A stretch of 64,000 nucleotides of DNA, taken from Varroa destructor. Its lineage: Eukaryota > Arthropoda > Arachnida > Mesostigmata > Varroidae. Positions 11,341-22,922 of the stretch are shown in pieces. The translations under genes and the position numbers were made by a program. Each line of letters starts with the position of its first letter. Position 1 is the stretch's first letter. The notes under the pieces are model-generated. The model ran no database searches, was not told where the DNA came from, and saw only the letters and a program-made list of their open reading frames with translations. The DNA lies in the NCBI RefSeq assembly GCF_002443255.2, contig NW_019211455.1, positions 56,114,671 through 56,178,670 of the forward strand, read 5' to 3'.

Positions 11341-11425
11341 GACGACCGCTGGGCGTCACACGGTAGCGCGTTTTCCCACGTGGTGCCTGAAGCTTTCTAT
11401 GCTTTCTGATTTCGATTGCAATAAT
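11341..11425 (+). repeat. Degenerate tRNA-like sequence (possible SINE head or tRNA pseudogene)
   Basis: The string gcgtcacacggtagcgcg resembles the D-arm and A-box of tRNAs such as tRNA-Trp (GGCGCAACGGTAGCGCG). About 55 nt later gatttcgattgc resembles a B-box (consensus GGTTCGANNCC). The arms between do not fold into a good cloverleaf by eye, so it is not a functional tRNA. It could be a polymerase III-derived repeat relic. Confidence 0.3.
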
Positions 11426-12303
11426 TGAATACAAAGCGTGGTAAAGTACCGGAGTGCATCGGATTGAACCATAGGAATTCGGCCCTGTAAACGATTAGAA
11501 TGATATCTTACTTACGACTTCTTCTGTATTATATGTTGTGGTGAGGTGATCAGACTACCCAAAATAGACTAAGATCAAGTATGTTAATTAAACTTGCGAA
11601 AGTATATTTGTAAATGTACACGCCATTGTTGAACTGAAAATTTGGAAGACTTAACTCAGCCTCTTGGTTTTGATGTGATCTCACATCTTTTACATTGTAA
11701 CTAATTTTCTTGGTAAACGACTAATCGTTATAAGCAGTATACTTTACCATTCTATATAATGGATATTGTAGTTGACAACGTAAGTTTAGCTTAGTGTACA
11801 TATTATTATTAGGCATACATTAACTGCACCACGTTTGATTTTAGTTCAGTTTGTTTTTACTTATATTAAAATACTTGATAAAAAATATTTTGTATTATGA
11901 ACACATTGTTCAGTTCCGAAAATCAACCCTCAGTGGTCGTTCCTCTAAGGTTGCAGCACTACAGGAATTGATTAACTATTGGCCTTGATCGAAAGCATAG
12001 CACGTGGATGGCCTGAAAGTTTTATGAACGGAGATTGGTGTGTAGAAAAATTGCGAGAAGGTGGCCAGATGTCAGGACCCGAAGGACAAAGACGAACTGT
12101 CGATACACAGGAGGCCTCTCACGAACGCAGACCTTGGAGTCTAAAAGCTCTGTCGGCCGAAACTGGTACTTAAGGTGTAACATGTTACTGAATTATGACC
12201 CAATTATTGAGAATAAGGAAAGAATAAAAAAAATTAGTCCTCCAGTGAATCAACTCTAGGCCAGTTGAACATGGGTGTGGCGTATTCCCTGTGCGTTTTG
12301 CAG

Positions 12304-12512
12304 AACAAAAAACTCGCCTGGAGCACATAGGTGCCATAGACGAGGCATGCATCAATCCCTCTCAGGCGACAGAATGGCATCGCTCTGGAGATAAATTGAA
12401 TTCGGCGGTAGTCTCGAGTTGGTTCGAACGTAACGAAGTAGTGCACTTACCATGGACATCAGGGGCGTCTACTGCTATGAAATATTCCGCGAAAATGAAA
12501 CAACGAATATAG
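12304..12512 (+). pseudogene. Coding-like relic, unidentified
   Basis: A good acceptor (tattccctgtgcgttttgcag, AG at 12302-12303) leads into 68 open codons ending in TAG at 12510-12512. The frame reads TRLEHIGAIDEACINPSQAT, then KLNSAVVSSWFERNEVVHLP. It lies just upstream of the transposase-like relic at 12687 and may belong to the same decayed element. The family is not recognised, and it may also be a chance frame. Confidence 0.22.
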
Positions 12513-12686
12513 CCTGTTATGTTAAATTCTTTAAGACCTTTATGAACTGTTGGCACAATAATCGAGAGTGCGCAGCCTGGTCACTTGATGACATCGCTAG
12601 ACAGACTTCAGTGATTTCCTGAAGTGAACGAAAAATATCCAACGTTGGCTTTAATTTGCTTATTCTCTTAATCCAAATCTGTGCAG

Positions 12687-12900
12687 TTACGAGGCCTTCC
12701 ATGCCCTAAACAAGGCAACTGGTCGGCAGGCACATCCCATTATCGATTCATTTTTAGAAACCATAAATAGAGAGGTTACGTATTGAAATGCGAGTAGTAG
12801 GTAAATGATTGATCAGAAGCTGCTGAAGCGCTGGGGCAAATATGTAAAAAAATAAAGAAGAGTACTTAATACATATTAAGGTCTAGAAGATATGGTGAAT
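12687..12900 (+). pseudogene. Decayed Mutator-like (MULE/FLYWCH-associated) transposase fragment
   Basis: After a strong acceptor context (tctcttaatccaaatctgtgcag) the frame reads YEAFHALNKATGRQAHPIID, then SFLETINRE. This resembles the C-terminal block of MULE-type transposases and FLYWCH-associated proteins, roughly N-x-x-E-x-[WFY]-H then HP-x-x-x-x-F-[IL]-x-x-[IL]. Continuing in the same frame past stop codons at 12784 and 12799 it reads QKLLKRWGKYVKK, stop, RRVLNTY, which resembles the Lys-rich tail of such proteins. Several in-frame stops indicate decay. I see no zinc finger, no DDE region and no terminal inverted repeats. The assignment rests on pattern memory only. Confidence 0.3.
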
Positions 12901-13524
12901 GCAAAAGGAGTATCTTACTCAATATCTTGCAAAGCAGTTTTTACAAAATTAGCCGTTGTCGTGGAAAATGGTTACGTCGTCTCGTATATTGGGTCTTTTC
13001 TGTTGGATAGCTTCATTCGCTTAAACAATGGGCCATACCTTCGTTTGAAACTCCAAACTGTAGATTGCTGAGATCGAGGTCGTTATTTCATCTCTGACAC
13101 ATAATTACCAAGCGAATGGGGTGGAAATGTAGTTTAGTCAAATCATTTATTTGAGGAAATTGCTTCTTACGTGTCATGTATTTTTTTTTTCAGAACTTTT
13201 CTCAGAACCAAAAAAGCCCTTAAGTTGTTTGTTAAACTGAAAAAACTTATTCACCGGTATTGCATACATATATGCTTGTTGCTGATGGACGAACCTATAT
13301 AGAGGCAGTTGATATAGCCCTCAAAGGTGGATCTGAAGGATAACCCTTCTAAAACAAGATTAGTACTTCTCGAAGCGTCCCGTAACAGATCGGATGAACA
13401 ATACAATGAAATCGTTGCAAAAAGCGTTATTCGTTGATAAAAAAAGAAGGCCGAGAACCCTCATGCGAGAAAAGGTTTAGACGTCTTTAATCTCCGATGG
13501 ATTTTTTTTTCAAAAAATGGTGGA

Positions 13525-13842
13525 ATGCGTAAAGGAGATACCGGACATAAAATTCGAAACACGAAGTCTCTTTCGGAAAATAAGCAGGGCGACCCAACAA
13601 GCCTAGATAGGAGACGTATGTCTGTGCTAGATATAGTTGTAAAGCGTATCAAGTTGCAAGACGAACTTTTCAAAGCCACTGATTATGTATGTAAGTATGA
13701 TATTTGAAGAGAGTGTTGTTTCCTTTCATCACTTAATATTACAGGTAGTGCGAAGGCTGATGCAATTATTGTCGCATCAGTGTTCGCTTTATACTGCTCA
13801 ACTAATACGGTCAAGGATTACGGAGAACAATTCAGTTCATAA
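13525..13842 (+). CDS. Possible two-exon small gene, unidentified, 87 codons
   Basis: Exon 1 (13525-13690) starts with ATG with G at -3 and reads MRKGDTGHKIRNTKSLSENK, then MSVLDIVVKRIKLQDELFKA and TDYV. It stops at a consensus donor, GTAAGTAT. A 54-nt intron (13691-13744) ends in a pyrimidine-rich acceptor (tttcatcacttaatattacag). Exon 2 (13745-13842) completes a Cys codon and reads CSAKADAIIVASVFALYCST, then NTVKDYGEQFSS and TAA. Without splicing the frame stops 18 nt after the donor. The frame is also open upstream to 13441 with no earlier ATG, so this could be the 3' end of a longer, partly decayed gene. The protein is basic then mildly hydrophobic, with no family recognised. Confidence 0.35.
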
Positions 13843-14119
13843 TCAAAGCGCCGCTATCAAATGAAGCACTGGGCAGCAGTTTTTCGTATTTTTAATATTT
13901 GCAGGGAGAGACGTTTTTTATAGCCTGGGATGGATTTTTAATTTGTTTATTACTGTAATTTTTAATTTGGAATACTATAGCTTCTGTAAAAAGTGGTTGG
14001 AATGTAAAATTTCCTTTTGTGAAAACACAGTACAAAGAGATTATATGTTTGAAAGTTGTTATGTGGTGTAGTTTTGCTTTGTATTTTCTTTTTTCTTTTA
14101 CCGATGCCACAGTAATACT

Positions 14120-15290
14120 TCAAAAATATATCTGAGCTCTCATTTAACTAACTACGTAATCGACCGCATGCCTTTTAATGAGTACTGGAGTACACTGTGA
14201 CAATAACATCATTTGACCCGAAGTGGTAGTTATTACTTCGTGTACAGCTAGAAGCCAAGTTCCAACGCCTTTCCCTATATTGAACTGCAAAAAATTATAA
14301 ATGATCAATCCAGCTTAACATAACTGAAGGAAGCTGCTGCTTTATACTACATGTTAACACAAATCAGTTTTTATAAGCTAGCATTAATAGCTAATGCACA
14401 TTCATAACGAGACAAGACCTCACTGTTCCATGTTAATGTTTTATAGTTACCCGATTTCGTATGATGCGATTTAAATTATAAAGCCATTGTAAAGGGCTCG
14501 TTCAAGACAAAGTGGTTGATCTACTGATGGCAAAGTAGAGACGAGGACACGGCGAATGGTTGGCCACCATGTTTGCAAAAAGGATTGGCTCATCAGCCTA
14601 AAAGTAAAGCAATTTTTTACTATATTACCGGCTAATAGCCACTATGTTCGCAAATCTACACCGAAGCACACGGCGCATAGACATACACTTTATTGACAGA
14701 CATTCGAAAAGGCAATGAATAGCCTAGGTGATTATTGCATAAAAAAAATCACTTCGTTGCGAGTTAGTGCGATTTGAATCTTGAAGTAACTTAGTTATGA
14801 TATATGTACTATGATTGCGATCAAACCACGCCGCAATATACGCATTTTCTTTAAAAGATCTAATTAAGCACAGCCTGATCCGAAAATAAATGTAGTACGC
14901 GGGACACGACTCAATCATTCTGAAACATTTGGATACTGAGCGCATACGTTTTATTCCCAGATTGTTGGAAAAAACACGGCTTCTTAACCGTTCCATTATC
15001 CTTAGATCCCTTGTGGCGGTAGACTTCGTCACTAAGCAGCAAATTTTCCGCTATAGTTAAATACTCGATGTTGACTTCTCAAAAAAGAATTTGCTTTCTG
15101 ATGCCATTCATAGTCTGTTATTCTCTCAATCGCTATAAGTACAGGCGGACACCCAAAGATTCCAAAGATGTTCATCCCTCACAACAGGTCTAACTATACA
15201 TATACCATTATTTACTATGCATGGCAAGTGCAAAAAGGTGACAAACCCTTTTGCGGATTTATTTTTCTGCATGGTTAGGTAGTATGGAAC
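14120..15290. other. No gene recognised
   Basis: This is AT-rich sequence with only short frames. At 14237-14270 a stretch (tacttcgtgtacagctagaagcc) weakly resembles the tail of the SINE-like family described at 15295, 19255 and 49690. Confidence 0.35.
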
Positions 15291-15294
15291 AGCC

Positions 15295-15440
15295 CCAGTG
15301 ATAGATTAGTAGGTAACGTATTTGCCTGCTAATATTAGGGATACGTTGTAATGTAGGTTCGGACCCTGGCATAGACGGACTTGGTTTCATGCTGAGAGCC
15401 AGCCCGCTGTCTGATGGAATGCCTTACGCCGATACTGCAG
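15295..15440 (+). repeat. tRNA-derived SINE-like element, copy A
   Basis: The 5' part has an A-box-like gattagtaggtaacg and a good B-box at gtaggttcggaccctgg (15353-15369), about the spacing of a tRNA. It is followed by a tail, catagacggacttggtttca, that aligns with copies at 19255-19370 and 49690-49822. The three share about 90 bp with gaps, including the B-box, the CGTAGAC-x-x-ACTT core and a GAGCC/GAAGCC block. This is the expected build of a tRNA-derived SINE: polymerase III head, then a unique body. Confidence 0.55.
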
Positions 15441-16778
15441 GTAAAATTCAAAGCATAAAGGCACTATGGAACAAAATTTGAAAGGCGCAAATCGATTGTA
15501 CAAATTCGACGTCTCAATACATCAGACTTTACGGCTTCCACTCTAAATAATTGCGTCCAAGCTTCCGACATCTCAGTTAAACTTCGCTTTCAAGCACTAA
15601 AGTATTATACTTCGTCGCCGTCGACGGCACGGCTTGAATAACGTTGAACGTCTTCAATTAGAAGACACTATGATACGTCCGTTGTTTTGAATCCTGCCAA
15701 TGATAACTACTACACAATTCATATGAATAAAGTCATTGTTATATCGCATTTAGATAATTTTTTATATTGAGAAACAAAAAATTGTTTTTTTTTGAAACCG
15801 AGTTCAAGGTGTCGGCTTGTAACAACAAGAAGAATTTGAACGAGTGGAAACGAGAAGGAATTGAGTTGTTTATTGTAGCTATACGTCATTATAATGAAAA
15901 ATAAACGTGGGTGTTTATCCAACAGTGACTATGCTTCGTTTCACACTTTGGAGTGAAGTTCTTATTATGTTTTTTAACCTTATTTGTGTCGTCAATAATT
16001 TTCAACACTGCTATTTTTTTTCATACACAGCACACTTCACTACGTTTTTAACTCATAATTCGTATCTTTTTTTAATTTTAGCCTTAGCGTATTTTGAGCA
16101 AGCTGATCTTTATCCATCTCTCATTTTGTCTCCATATGGCATATAATGCTCGCGAGCCTCAAAGAAAGTTCAAAGTGCAGCCGCCCGTAAGCTCAGTACA
16201 TTAAAATATTGTCGTTCATATACATATGATGGATAACAACCGATTAACTTTAAGGCGACTCTTTTGTAGTATTCCCTTCTCTTTGACATCGGCTTCGTCT
16301 ATTTTTTTTTTATAAAGTTCTCAGAACGCTTGGAGAACAAACAAAAGATCCACAGGGAAATACCAAACGGTCTCAGAGCGTGCGCACGCTATTTTTCCTA
16401 TCTCCGAAAAGACAGAGGTCCTTACATCTCTGTACATAGCTCTCACATATTCTTACATAATAGCTATCTATATACGGACAGGCAGTTAAAGGCCGACAGC
16501 GCTCGACCTTTTTTCACGGTGAAAATGCAACGAATCCAAGTCAAACGCTGTGCTAGTCAATAGATCAGCCGGCTAACCAATCAGCCCGCTTACACTTAAG
16601 GATAGTATATTTAGGAAATACGGTGGCATAAATACGCGCTTATGAAAGAATATTGATCGCGTTATAGCACCCTAGTGAGAAAAAGTTCTTGTGGAATCTG
16701 ACAGCTATTTTAAGGCGGCAGCTGGCAGTTATTTTATGGCGACGGTAGCTAACCCAGTACATTATCAGTTTAAACGAT

Positions 16779-17117
16779 TTACTTTTGCAGATTTTGCGCG
16801 GAGCTTGTGGGTACAGAAGTATTGGAATAGCGTGGTTTGCCGGAGCGATGAAAGGGCTCCGTAGGAAAACTGTTGCATACATACAGATCCTGAAGGGTAG
16901 GAGCGTCTGGTTGGCCGTTGCCATACGAAGCGACATTGATTGTTTTGCCGGCAGATGACGATACAATTCGCTCGTCAAGGCTCCTTCCTGCGACGATCAA
17001 TATACTAGTAGGTGGAGTTATTACACAAGTGTTGACCTGTTGGTCTTTGCTGTCAGCACCCACTGCCGCATCTGAGTTTCCATCGCACCCGTTAAGGTTA
17101 ATAACATGTTTCGTCAA
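16779..17117 (-). CDS. Unidentified open frame, possible exon
   Basis: This is a minus-strand frame of 112 codons with balanced composition. It includes GKTINVASYGNGQPDAPTLQ and FPTEPFHRSGKPRYSNTSVP. It lacks a good ATG, and the terminal codons run into a donor-like caaaa-GTAAAT, so it would have to be an internal or terminal exon. It sits in a patch slightly GC-richer than its surroundings (16.78-17.12 kb). No domain, signal peptide or membrane segment is seen and no family is recognised. Confidence 0.22.
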   Translation of the reverse strand: MTKHVINLNGCDGNSDAAVGADSKDQQVNTCVITPPTSILIVAGRSLDERIVSSSAGKTINVASYGNGQPDAPTLQDLYVCNSFPTEPFHRSGKPRYSNTSVPTSSAQNLQK

Positions 17118-17209
17118 TGCCCGCGCTTTGTACAGTATTCAACATAGTTGGCATGACAGGTCTTGTTTTCATAAGAGTTGCAATATCACGCGTTGCTTTT
17201 AAACCTATG

Positions 17210-19250
17210 GCAAAGTTGTACGTTAAGTTGACATATCTTCATCCAATTCAGTTTCAAATGCTTTAGTAAAAAATATTTTCAGTTACTCAGTAACTATACA
17301 AAGATTTTTAGAATAAATCTCAAGATTCGCATGGTATTCCTTTATCTTAAAAGGTTCCTTCATAAACTTAAAAAGTTTAAAAAAATCTAAACTTTTATCG
17401 TAACCGAGGCTGTCGGTAGACTCTTCAATAATATTTACTATCTGTACTGTCTGCAATGGTGTAAGCTACCCAATTTGCCAATAATTCATGAGCTTCAATG
17501 TGTAATCAAAAATACTGACATTTTACAATTGTTCGAGTGCTTGTAGATTCATTTTATCACGAGGGCTGGACATGAACTTTAGTTAGAAAAATGATTATGC
17601 ATCGGCGAGATATTCCTTTGAAAAATCTATTCGGTAAGCGCTCTTCAATATTCTCTAACGTACAATCTTGGAAAATTTGAAGTTTTTTTTATTTAATAAT
17701 AAAAGACTCACAAAGGATTCGACATTAAGATCTCCTAATGTTTTATAAAGAAAAGTTTTCTATTGGTTTAACATATAGCTGACATTAGAAATTCTAGGTC
17801 TTCAAGGACCATATCTCGTTTTGGAAATTTTGTTGATTGTTATCTGTGAGAATCTTTCATCGTCTAGTTTCGTACCTGTACTCTGGATCTATATAATTCC
17901 TGTGAAGTACTTACGGAGAGCAGTGCTTACAATGTATTAGTACATAATTATAATTGTTAACAAACGTCTTAAATAAAAACACAAAGAAAGAACGAGTTTC
18001 GAATGTAGCCGTGGAGAACTTCAAATAATCACGCAGAGGCGTTTTCCAAATAACTATTTACCACTAATGCTCTATTTCCCACATATCTTTTCCTATATCT
18101 GACCAACGCAGATTTGATGGCTGCAATTCTTTTTCTATCTTAACATTTTAAAATCTCTTAGAGGTAAAAGAGCGAATGTCAGTATTTAATGTCCCTAGTT
18201 TGTTTAGTACCATCGAATGTTTTTTTTATAAAGCGGTGTACTCAAATTAGTGTGAATACCACCAGAGTTGTTTCCGCATGTAATAATAAGAGCCTACTTA
18301 TGAACAATAGCAACCAGCTGTGCCTGTGTGTGCTTATCAAAGTAAAATTAATCCTGCTCCTCTTTTTAAGACCACTAATCTTCAACCGACCAGAGAACCT
18401 GTTTGACAGATTAAACGTTTTTCGAGAATTTTTTCACGTGACTAATAACTGTAACAATAATAGTTACCTTTTGTGCATGAGTTCTCTCAAATGCTATTAA
18501 ATATCTAAAGCGCCATGCGAAACTACACTGGGATTCAAACTACCGGAAGTTAATGAATTCTTTTACAGTACCATGTGTTTGGGAACTCACGTAATAGGTA
18601 AGCTGAATTGTGGTTCAAGCTGTTATTTCCAGAAAATACAGAATTATCTCCAAATGTTTTTAATTTGATTAGATCGAATGTTTCAAGTTAATCAAATTTC
18701 CAAATTAAAGTTTGGAAATTTTTCCAAAGAAAAAATGTTGCTTCTCGAGAACTCAAAGCCTATTCCTTGAATGATTTATAAAGCGAATAATTGATTTTAT
18801 ATGCATTTGTCCTACTAAAGAAGAACGTGTACTTGAGATCATTACTATTGCGTGGTAATGGGCTTTCAGGAAATTGTGGCTATTTCACTTTCTAAAATGT
18901 TTATTCGACCTGACTAAAACAGTTGAACCGATTGCTTTGCGGCGTGATCATTGAAAAAATCTATTGAAATTAGCTTAGAAATTATATCTGATATATCTGA
19001 ATATATATAATTCTGTTAAAACTAAAGTTATTATAAAAGGTAATTCCACCATAAAAGAATGTTAAATCTTCCATATACATCAAATTTCCGTAAAAATCCT
19101 TTAAACATCTGTACAGGCATTATACAAAACTATCGCCACAAGAATATCAATGTACAACGCTTTAACTATACTTCCAGGTGACTGGATATCCTGCTCTATA
19201 TGAATGCGTACCCCGTTCCCAAGAAACTGTCAATTCTCATGAAATAGTTT
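17210..19250. other. AT-rich stretch without recognised gene
   Basis: Only short frames are present. One inverted repeat (11-bp arms, 6-nt loop) lies at 18694-18721. There is no RNA gene and no transposon end. Confidence 0.45.
18694..18721. repeat. 11-bp inverted repeat, 6-nt loop
   Basis: Arm aaatttccaaa (18694-18704) pairs with tttggaaattt (18711-18721) around ttaaag. It is AT-rich, and no function is suggested by the context. Confidence 0.85.
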
Positions 19251-19254
19251 ACAC

Positions 19255-19370
19255 AGTCTTATTCAGAGACACGTGCTGATCTAAATTCGGACGCGGGCGT
19301 AGACGCACTTCGTTGAGGGCTAGAAGCCGGCCGTCTAAAACAGTGTCTTACAGCCTAAATACTAGCCGTA
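19255..19370 (+). repeat. tRNA-derived SINE-like element, copy C
   Basis: The copy aligns with 15295-15440 and 49690-49822. It has a degenerate B-box, ctaaattcggacgcggg, followed by cgtagacgcacttcgttg, the gctagaagcc block and gtcttacagcctaaatac. The head is too diverged to show a clear A-box. The divergence suggests an old copy. Confidence 0.5.
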
Positions 19371-19908
19371 AAGCACGCGAAAACTTACCATAATTTGTTT
19401 TAAGTCAACAATTCTGTACATATGCTGCGATTGATGCAATGGACTTATGATCGAAAAAAAAAACAATCTGTTAAATGCACGTCCTCAGGCTATAACCTGC
19501 TTAATTATTCTTCCGCCGCTTAGGTCGGGGCGATAGTTGTTGTGGTGTTTACGATACGCGCCAACACCGATAGCGCTCTTTCAATACCATCTCCATATTT
19601 ATTAATCTATCTGTTTGCTACAGTTTATGTTTAGTTTAAACAATCAGTTTGCTAACGTTAGTTTTTGCCTTCACCCCAAGTCGTTCTTCCACTCGCACCT
19701 CTTTCGTTACTTTGGCATTGAACAAAACTTCTGCGTTATATCAAGATATACTGTTGTTACTGGCACCGGATTCCAAGTAGCCATGCGCGTTTAAGGTACC
19801 TTCCGCTAATCAGCTAGCGATCGATCAACACCATTACGTTATGTAAAATATATGCTACAATTACGCAGAAATATATATTCACAGAAAACGATGGACCGGT
19901 GTACAACC

Positions 19909-19926
19909 ATCAATCAATCAATCAAT
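19909..19926 (+). repeat. Short (CAAT)n repeat
   Basis: This is a (ATCA/CAAT) array of about four and a half units. Confidence 0.85.
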
Positions 19927-20676
19927 TATAAACGGAGATGATCGGGGTTTTGTCGGGGCATGCGTAGGTTCGATCTTGTTAATTACTAATCATTCCATTA
20001 GAATTCGTGTTCGGCTTCTCAGAAACAAAGCCTGCGCGGGCCACCGGTTAGCTTAAAGGTCTTTATTATATAGCTAAATGCATATTGTGTCTATCAACGT
20101 GGAGTTGTTAACAGTTCTCATTCATCATTAAAAGAGAATAAAAAGCGATAACAGCCAGTCTCTAACTAACCATCAGGCCATTGGGAAGGTTTCTGCGGCC
20201 GAGTACTGGGTACGTGTTGAAATCTGAAGCTAATTTCTAGCGATTAACTTTCACCAAGTAAGCGATATCGAATGTTACAGCTGCATGATTTTGGTGTATG
20301 CGAAACTGAAATATCAGCTCCAATTAGAATCTGGCGTTTTTACGTAGATACCGAGTACATAGTTGTCCGTACCCATGTTAAACTCAGATGATCTGGGCTC
20401 ATTGACATCCATTACACAGTTGCGTTGCCGGTCACGTAAGCTGACCCCCATGTTCTAGTAATGACACAGGGTCACTCTGTCTGATAACCTACAAATTAGC
20501 AGTATCTGCAGACTCAAACAACAATAAAGCAATTCTTTAGTTGGCCTTGATGTTATAATGCTATTGTTTTCTGAGGGGCTCTTTTCCCGCACTTATGAAC
20601 TTATCAGTCGGTCCTCGGCTAGTAAATGTCGCTAGGATAATGGTTTACTCTCTAGATTGTTCGTAGTATTGCTAAA

Positions 20677-20946
20677 CTACAGTTCGTGCTTTTCCGACGC
20701 CAGCACAAACTGCGAGATAAACACATCGGATTGTAAAGGTACCCCGCACACTTTTTGCTTATAGACGTATTCGACGCAGAGAATGTTCAAGGTCGTAGTG
20801 CCCGAAAACAGGGCGACTCCTTTGTTGTTCCATGTGAGTGAATAAGAAATCAATGTTGTTCCATGCAACGTAGCTATCTTTCCAGACAAGGCAGCTTCCT
20901 TACTTGATTCCGGCGCTCCTAGCCGGAATGCACATGGTTGCAGACA
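20677..20946 (-). CDS. Unidentified open frame ending in KHEL, possible terminal exon
   Basis: The minus strand is open for 89 codons from just after a TAG (20949-20947) to the stop at 20677. It reads FRLGAPESSKEAALSGKIAT, then TLISYSLTWNNKGVALFSGT, and ends FVLASEKHEL. It is beta-strand-like in pattern, with alternating hydrophobics and three Cys. The last four residues, KHEL, resemble but do not equal the endoplasmic reticulum retention signal KDEL/HDEL. There is no initiating ATG in the frame, so it would be the last exon of a spliced gene. The family is not recognised and a chance frame remains possible. Confidence 0.28.
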   Translation of the reverse strand, partial: CLQPCAFRLGAPESSKEAALSGKIATLHGTTLISYSLTWNNKGVALFSGTTTLNILCVEYVYKQKVCGVPLQSDVFISQFVLASEKHEL

Positions 20947-22922
20947 CTATCTCCGATCGCCTGGCCTGGCATTCTGTGGTGTGTAGATCGAATATTCCAA
21001 CATGCAGGGAAATTGCTGGATGGATTAATGTCACTGCATGGTTTGAGTGCATGAGGCATCAATTATATTACAGTCTTTGGCTGACTGCGTCCCTTGACCT
21101 AGCTGCCGATTATGCAGTAGGCGGTAGACCTCAGAAAGGGAAGAGGGTGATGAATGGAACAAAATAAAAGCTTGCGGCGTTCAAAGGAAGCGACGCTTCC
21201 AGTCAACATCAGATGATACTTTTTTTGGTATATTGGGAACATTTCCTTCGCAGCGGGCGTATTGCACTTAGTAGCTAGGTGTTAATACATTTTGAATTGG
21301 TCATTAATAGGCGTTATAATGACATTTAGGCTATTTAAACATAAGTGCACTATGTTTTTCATTAAAGAATTCAAATAGTCCAGAACAGTTGTGGAGTCTC
21401 AACACATAAAAACTCGACCCACAATACTCGTGCTTGGGTTCCTTATAAAGAATATCTCGTAGAAGCTGAAACATTTAGATAGTCGTCCTTTAATTACGCC
21501 CCTTAGATACTAAAACCCCCATTCGGGGATTCAAGGTATTTACCAATAGTTTATTCATGCTGGGCCAAATGACAAAATTATAACTGTTGTTTCATAGTAC
21601 ATAGAGCACAACGGGATCGTCACACTCCATCCAATTGATCTAATCAAAGTGATCTATTTATGAGATCAGCAGTTTCTGACGACCAGCGTTAAAGAACAGC
21701 GGTACCATTCGCGACTACTCCAGCTTAGTCTAATCAACGCCAACCACTCGTTTGCTTCGCGCCTCAACCAAGAATCCAAACAAACATCGAATCGACACAA
21801 TACTACGAAATTAATGCCGTATAAAAAGTAAGACTTTTTGCGTTCAACGTCACACCGCCAATGATGGCACGATAGAAACCTTTGCATAGTGCAGCGCACT
21901 CGATTTACATTTAAGACTCGTTTAGTTACGCTAATGATACGATCATAAGGGTTTGCCAAGTTACTATTGCTATCGGATCGGCGTGATCAGCACCTGTCAA
22001 CAGCGACACTGACATCGAGTCCGATGGTGACACCAGGGCGATGCCGCTCACGGCGCTTGTCACCCAACGAAAATGACATCGCACTGTTGTTCTTGATGGT
22101 AATGGTGATTGGGCATGATGAGACGAGCTTGTCAAGTAGATTGTGTGAACTGAGAAAGCAATGGGTCTCGTGTTTGGGTTCTACCGATCGGTTCACCGTA
22201 GATTGCGCTGGCGGCGTTGTAACAGTCGTAGTTTCTGTTGGTCTAGAATGAATGAGAGTGTATTATTACAAGATGACAGCGTTCGATTTACGCGACGCTT
22301 TGAATCCACTCAATTCTCAGGCCAAGCGGGACATTGGCTTTTAGGCAGGGATGAAATTCGAAATGCAGCCTAATTAATTGAGTGCATGGAAAAATTTGAA
22401 TGGAATGCTGACAAAGAGAGGTCCTCTGCTTAGAAAATGCCTATTAGAATTCTATAATCGAGCTTATTGGAAGCATGCAGTGACTAACAGAATGTCGACT
22501 CAATAGAATATTGTCTCCGGGTCTTGTCCTCACCTGCAAGCACCATATGCTTCAGTAGCCCTTCAAGTCGATCATCTAGTATCATCATTTCAAGAATTAA
22601 CAAGCGTTCTGTTGAAGAGACACTGTTGTCTTACAAATAGTAATTGTATTCTCTGTCTGCGGTCGATGCGATGATACTGCACGAAGTTATTCTTAGTTTG
22701 TTATTTCCTTTGTAAAGACATTGCAAAGATAGCTGATTTGATCATGAAACATAGTCACTTACAACATCTATGACCTTCTCCCAGCAGTCAACATTGCCAA
22801 TACGCAGTGTCTCTGCCTACTAAAATAGGCGAACGTCAGCAGCGGTACTTGGTAGAGGTTGAAATGAGCGTGCTTCCAATGAATAGCCTTTTACAATGCA
22901 ATTGATTGACAGGGGAACAATC

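Noticed and set aside
15907..16146. Hydrophobic plus-strand frame of 79 codons
   Set aside because: It starts with GTG and is made of T-rich codons in a T-rich stretch, which gives hydrophobic translations without coding.
19940..20070. Possible fourth SINE-like copy (tgcgtaggttcgatcttg)
   Set aside because: It has a B-box-like string but lacks the CGTAGAC-x-x-ACTT core and the tail shared by the three accepted copies.
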